A stretch of 64,000 bases of DNA from an uncultured Helicobacter sp. (GTDB taxonomy: Bacteria; Campylobacterota; Campylobacteria; Campylobacterales; Helicobacteraceae), in contig CASFYB010000004.1 of the NCBI GenBank assembly GCA_949298825.1, forward strand, positions 1 to 64,000. Direction: 5' to 3'. Within the stretch, counting starts at the first letter, position 1. Each line of letters opens with the position of its first letter. Both the position numbers and the translations under genes were made by a program. Positions 59,777 to 64,000 of the stretch are shown here, one piece after another. The notes under the pieces were generated by a model. The model was given only the letters and a program-made list of their open reading frames with translations. It searched no databases and had not been told where the DNA came from.

Positions 59777-61045
59777 CTACCAATCAAAAGCCTGGACTTG
59801 AACCCCCTTAAGTGGGAACAAAAATGTTTTATTATAATTCAATCTAATGATACCCAAAGCACTCTGATTTGGGAGATGCTTTACAAACATAATGCTATCC
59901 CCATCAGATGAAAAACATGGCATTTGATTCACTCCATTTGTAGTCAAACGACGGATATAATCATTCTTAGTAGAGATCAAATAAAGATTAAAAGTGTTGT
60001 AGCCAAAATCATTATTTGTCTCACGACTAGAATAGACGACATAATTTTGAAATGATGAGGCAGAACTATTGTTTTTTCCATGGAAAACCATCTGTTCTAC
60101 TGGAGCATTTTCGTGCAATTCTTTTTGGAAAATATTAGGGTATCCGAGACGATCTGAAACAAAAATCATTGCCCTATCATTATTGATAAAGTTAGCTGAT
60201 ACATCAATGCCTCTATAATTAGTTAATTTTGTCTTTTCATTAGTTGTCACATCATAAAGATAGATATCTGGCTCACCAACAGGTGCTAGAGTAAGAAGCA
60301 ATTTTTTAGAATCCTTACTCACATCTGAAACCACAGCCATACCCTGGCTAGATATCACTCCTGAACTCACGCCAGTATAAACATTGTAACGAATAATTGT
60401 CGGGGTATTTTTCACAACTTTAGTAAAATAGATTTCTGTTTGATCATTATTTGCCCATTTTGGAAAAAGATTTAATCCATCATTAATAATCACTTTTTTA
60501 TAAGTCAAAGTATAATCAGCAATAACCACATTAGTACGACCAGGAGAAAGATAAGTAGAAAATACTACATAGCGCTTCATCCAATCAATAGGTGGTGCCT
60601 TAATATAATTATTAATATCAATGGCAATCTTATGGGCTGCAAATGGATAGAGATTTTCATCATCTACTACATAAACTTTATCAAAGATTAGATTCTGCAC
60701 ATTAATATCAAAAAGCTTGATATTAATCCTATAGCTCTCATCAGCTTTTTGCACCTCTATATTAACGAGTAAATCTACCTTATTATTAATATATTCAACA
60801 TAATTTGGATTAGTCTTACCCTTATTACCCTCTTGCACGATAAAATGCCCACTTACATTTAAATCCCCTACAAGGACCTTATATACACGTTGAGCTTGTT
60901 GGACATTTTTATTATCTAAATAGGTCACTTGGATAATGGGCGTTTTTTGAATAGTCCTTACAAGATCAATCGTAGCATCCGCACTCCATAATATTCCGCA
61001 AAAAACAACCACTACAAGTCCAAAAATACGAAAAATTTTATTCAT
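59777..61045 (-). CDS. tolB: periplasmic Tol-Pal protein TolB
   Basis: The 422-residue protein (from ATG 61045, with AAAGGA upstream) has a signal peptide (IFGLVVVVFCGILWSADA) and an N-terminal domain, then a six-bladed beta-propeller with sequences such as VSDVSKDSKKLLLT, DIYLYDVTTNEKTKLTNYRG and MPCFSSDGDSIMFVKH. TolB cycles between TolA and Pal. Its first eight bases overlap the tolA end. The start before it that adds ten codons is not supported. Confidence 0.94.
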   Translation of the reverse strand: MNKIFRIFGLVVVVFCGILWSADATIDLVRTIQKTPIIQVTYLDNKNVQQAQRVYKVLVGDLNVSGHFIVQEGNKGKTNPNYVEYINNKVDLLVNIEVQKADESYRINIKLFDINVQNLIFDKVYVVDDENLYPFAAHKIAIDINNYIKAPPIDWMKRYVVFSTYLSPGRTNVVIADYTLTYKKVIINDGLNLFPKWANNDQTEIYFTKVVKNTPTIIRYNVYTGVSSGVISSQGMAVVSDVSKDSKKLLLTLAPVGEPDIYLYDVTTNEKTKLTNYRGIDVSANFINNDRAMIFVSDRLGYPNIFQKELHENAPVEQMVFHGKNNSSASSFQNYVVYSSRETNNDFGYNTFNLYLISTKNDYIRRLTTNGVNQMPCFSSDGDSIMFVKHLPNQSALGIIRLNYNKTFLFPLKGVQVQAFDW

Positions 61046-61868
61046 CTTTTTCCTTTGATTTAAAATTAACAACAATGTTCATTGAGCCGCCCTTAGGATA
61101 AGGGGGAAAATATTCACCCTCCAAGCTATCAAGCATCGCTCTAGTCTTTTGGTTATACTCATCATATTCAGAATACTTTAAAATACTATAAGAAAAATCT
61201 CCATCACTAGAGATTTTTACCAAAACACTAATTGTAGTTTTTTCAAAAAAGGAAAAATTCCAGTTTTTATACAAAATCTTATAAATCTCTGCAATCCATT
61301 CATCATATAAGCCACGATCTTGATTTGGCAGAGCTTCCTCAGTTTTAATATCAATGCTAGCATCCATTTTTTCTAGCATTTTATTCATATTTTGCAAGCT
61401 CCCTTGCAAATCTCTGATTTTTTCTTGCTGTTGGGCTAGTGCCTGCTGCTCTCTTTTTCTTTCTTCTTGCCTTTTAGCCTCTTGAAGCTTTTTTTCTTGA
61501 TTGCGCTTTTGTTCTAAGCGCTTTTGCTCTTCTCTTTTTTTAGCATTTTTTTGCTCAAAATTAGGAATATCAGAAAATGCATCTTTTAAACTTGGGGTTG
61601 CCTCTTGTTCTTGTGTCTCTTCCTCTACTGGAGCAGGAGGTGGGGGTGCCTCTTGTTGCTTGGGCATTTCTGGCATTTTTATATCTGATTCTGCAAGCAG
61701 TGCTTCAATGGGGATAGAATCATACTGAGTATCTTTTTTAAGAACAAATCTATCTGGCCCTTTAGTATTTATCGCTGCAAAAATAATAAAAATAATTGCA
61801 CAATAAAGCAGAAAAGAAAAAAGACCACTAAGGTAAAAAAATCTATCTGACTTCATTGCTCTTCTCAT
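61038..61868 (-). CDS. tolA: TolA-like envelope protein (TonB C-terminal type)
   Basis: 276 residues: one N-terminal membrane helix (about 14-36), a Pro/Glu segment with QQEAPPPPAPVEEET, a long charged helix rich in Glu, Lys, Gln and Arg (about 95-175, KREEQKRLEQKRNQEKKLQE as an example), and a C-terminal domain (about 195-265) with YDEWIAEIYKILYKNWNFSF and VNFKSKEKDE, like TolA/TonB C-domains. It transmits energy from TolQR to TolB and Pal. Second ATG at 61856 is an alternative start. Sequence conservation is weak, so identity comes mainly from layout and position between tolR and tolB. Confidence 0.85.
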   Translation of the reverse strand: MRRAMKSDRFFYLSGLFSFLLYCAIIFIIFAAINTKGPDRFVLKKDTQYDSIPIEALLAESDIKMPEMPKQQEAPPPPAPVEEETQEQEATPSLKDAFSDIPNFEQKNAKKREEQKRLEQKRNQEKKLQEAKRQEERKREQQALAQQQEKIRDLQGSLQNMNKMLEKMDASIDIKTEEALPNQDRGLYDEWIAEIYKILYKNWNFSFFEKTTISVLVKISSDGDFSYSILKYSEYDEYNQKTRAMLDSLEGEYFPPYPKGGSMNIVVNFKSKEKDE

Positions 61869-61877
61869 CTAATCAAC

Positions 61878-62267
61878 TTAGTTTGTCGTTATAAGTGCAA
61901 CCTTAGAAAATCCTGCTTCCTTGATGCTTTTTAGTAGATAAATGACTTCTTGGTAGGCTAGCTTTTTATCTGCTCTAATATAAACATTAGTATCTTTATT
62001 ATAACGATTGGCAATAAGATTTAGACTATCTGCAAAAGAAGCATAATCATATACCTGATCCTTAATATAAATCTTTTTATTAATATCCATTCTAATTTCA
62101 AGCTTTTTTTCTTCGACAAGACGCGAACTCTTAGAGCCCTGCGGAAGCAAAATCTGCTCCTTGTAAGTAACAGCCGGAGTGGTTACCATCAAAATTGCTA
62201 AAAGCACAAGCATAATATCTACTAAAGGAGTGATATTAAGCTCTGGTTTTTCATCCCAATCAATCAT
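61878..62267 (-). CDS. tolR: ExbD/TolR family protein
   Basis: From ATG 62267 the 129-residue protein begins MIDWDEKPELNITPLVDIMLVLLAILMV (in parts: ELNITPLVDIMLVLLAILMV), the ExbD/TolR helix with the proton-carrying Asp in PLVDIMLV. A periplasmic domain with KLEIRMDINKKIYIKDQ and DTNVYIRADKKLAYQEVI follows. With TolQ it forms the proton-driven motor for TolA. Earlier ATG would begin inside the end of tolQ; the homologues begin close to MIDWD. Confidence 0.92.
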   Translation of the reverse strand: MIDWDEKPELNITPLVDIMLVLLAILMVTTPAVTYKEQILLPQGSKSSRLVEEKKLEIRMDINKKIYIKDQVYDYASFADSLNLIANRYNKDTNVYIRADKKLAYQEVIYLLKSIKEAGFSKVALITTN

Positions 62268-62274
62268 ATTATGA

Positions 62275-62862
62275 TTATCCAAAATAATCTCCGCTATCAA
62301 AGGTGGTTTTCTTTTCTGCTGATAGTATATCTATCTCCATTTGGACCAAAACACTAATATCATAAGCCTTGCGTTTAAGAATCAAAAAGAATGAATAGGC
62401 CGGGATGGCTGCCAATATCCCTGCTGCAGTCGCAACAAGTGCTTGAGAAATAATAGGCGCTATTACATCAAAAGAAACTTGCCCGCTACTCCCTAAACGA
62501 CCAAAGGCGTCCAATATTTCTACCACTGTACCAAAAAGCCCTATAAAAGGTGCTGTTGATGAAATAACAGAAAGTACAACTAAGCCAGTAGTGATACGCT
62601 TTTGCACCTGAGATCTCCATATAAGCAAAAGCTCTTTGCTAGGTTTTTTGCTTATATTTCTAAATAATCTATCATTTGGAGATAGGGCATTGCCAGTCAA
62701 AATAGCATTTAATGACTGCTTCTCTTGAATAAGGGCTTTTTTCAAAAAGAAATATTTATACAAAAATACCCATAGTGTCGCAACAAAATATATCGATAAC
62801 CATAATAATACCAACAATGAAATATAGCTTGAAGTATGGATAAACCCTTGTAAACTTAACAT
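62275..62862 (-). CDS. tolQ: MotA/TolQ/ExbB proton channel family protein
   Basis: The 195-residue membrane protein has three helices: about 12-33, 105-128 and 140-165. The conserved segment APFIGLFGTVVEILDAFGRLG and the last helix with ALVATAAGILAAIPAYSFFL carry the Thr and Pro typical of TolQ/ExbB. It is the stator partner of TolR. It follows atpC by two bases (atpC stop 62865), so the Tol operon is attached to the ATP synthase operon, as in H. pylori. Confidence 0.93.
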   Translation of the reverse strand: MLSLQGFIHTSSYISLLVLLWLSIYFVATLWVFLYKYFFLKKALIQEKQSLNAILTGNALSPNDRLFRNISKKPSKELLLIWRSQVQKRITTGLVVLSVISSTAPFIGLFGTVVEILDAFGRLGSSGQVSFDVIAPIISQALVATAAGILAAIPAYSFFLILKRKAYDISVLVQMEIDILSAEKKTTFDSGDYFG

Positions 62863-62864
62863 TC

Positions 62865-63245
62865 CTATCCTTTTGTAATGCTATCTATTTTTGAAACCAC
62901 GGAGGAAAAAGCTATCTTATCACTGCTCGCCTCTTCTAAAAGTTTCTTGGCATTTTCCATAGCCTTGCTCATCTGTGAAGAGTTTTTATCTATCAATATA
63001 GCCCTATCAATAAGAATGTCCACCTGATTCCCTTGTACTTTAGCATAACCCCAGTTAATAGCAACAAGCTCTTTACTTTTATTATGGTTTAACTCAATAA
63101 CGCCAGTCTTCAATAAGGCTAGCATATCACTATGTCCACTCATGACACCAAACTCACCTTCAGCGCCTGGTAAAGCAACATAATCTGCCTCACCATCAAA
63201 AATCATTCCATATGGAGTAGTGACACTCACCTTTAATGCATTCAT
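62865..63245 (-). CDS. atpC: ATP synthase epsilon subunit
   Basis: 126 residues: MNALKVSVTTPYGMIFDGEADYVALPGAEGEFGVM (parts) and GHSDMLALLKTGVIEL typify the N-terminal beta-sandwich; the short C-terminal helical part is present. Epsilon couples gamma rotation to catalysis and can inhibit ATP hydrolysis. It is directly after atpD with nine bases between. Confidence 0.94.
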   Translation of the reverse strand: MNALKVSVTTPYGMIFDGEADYVALPGAEGEFGVMSGHSDMLALLKTGVIELNHNKSKELVAINWGYAKVQGNQVDILIDRAILIDKNSSQMSKAMENAKKLLEEASSDKIAFSSVVSKIDSITKG

Positions 63246-63254
63246 TTTAAACCC

Positions 63255-64000
<746 letters not shown>

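Overview
The window is a chromosomal segment of a Helicobacter-like member of the Campylobacterota, probably an enterohepatic-type species; the species itself cannot be fixed from the sequence. The gene orders are the ones known from Helicobacter: ffh-rpsP-KH-rimM-trmD-rplS; pyrH-rpoZ-(insert)-spoT-tyrS-npd-amidase; a SurA/PpiD-like protein with ftsA-ftsZ; tkt with an AddB-like nuclease; atpD-atpC-tolQ-tolR-tolA-tolB-pal-cpoB-slyD; and tcdA-aguB-YuiF. The DNA is AT-rich, initiation at TTG or GTG is frequent, and menaquinone synthesis is represented by a futalosine-route gene (mqnA).

Layout. 1-1163 holds the end of an unknown gene, a hairpin and a TsdA-like dihaem cytochrome c broken by two frameshifts. 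1207-4174 carries coaE, a tiny Cys-rich membrane protein, a glutathionylspermidine-synthase-like protein next to a UPF0323 lipoprotein, and a Fur-family (PerR-like) regulator. 4335-7900 is the SRP/ribosome/tRNA-modification operon, then aspB on the other strand. 9299-27940 is the most unusual part: two adjacent giant autotransporter-type genes (about 2770 and 3438 residues) on the minus strand. Each has a long beta-solenoid passenger made of roughly 21-23-residue units, an outer-membrane beta-barrel and, unusually, about 120 residues beyond the barrel that contain a CxxC motif and a SPOR-like sequence. An array of five 8-bp repeats lies upstream.

28170-36095 holds a YuiF-type transporter, aguB, an acidic mini-protein, tcdA, a soluble PAS-PAS chemoreceptor, an ABC-F ATPase, mqnA and a membrane protein. 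36112-43364 is the pyrH-to-amidase operon with an outer-membrane-protein-like gene inserted between rpoZ and spoT. 43365-43719 is a gene-free divergent regulatory region. 43720-51960 runs SurA/PpiD-like, ftsA, ftsZ, tkt and the AddB-like gene. 51947-52926 has ogt and purE on the minus strand. 53009-57515 has a META-domain lipoprotein-like gene and a tightly overlapping cluster: EamA transporter, GT-C-like membrane protein, pseudopilin-like protein, glycosyltransferase.

57564-64000 carries slyD and the Tol-Pal genes downstream of atpC/atpD, with atpD running off the window edge. Much of the window therefore serves the cell envelope: Tol-Pal, division, amidase, SurA-like chaperone, and the giant barrels whose predicted periplasmic tail may contact peptidoglycan. 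No tRNA, rRNA, insertion sequence, prophage or CRISPR array was recognised.
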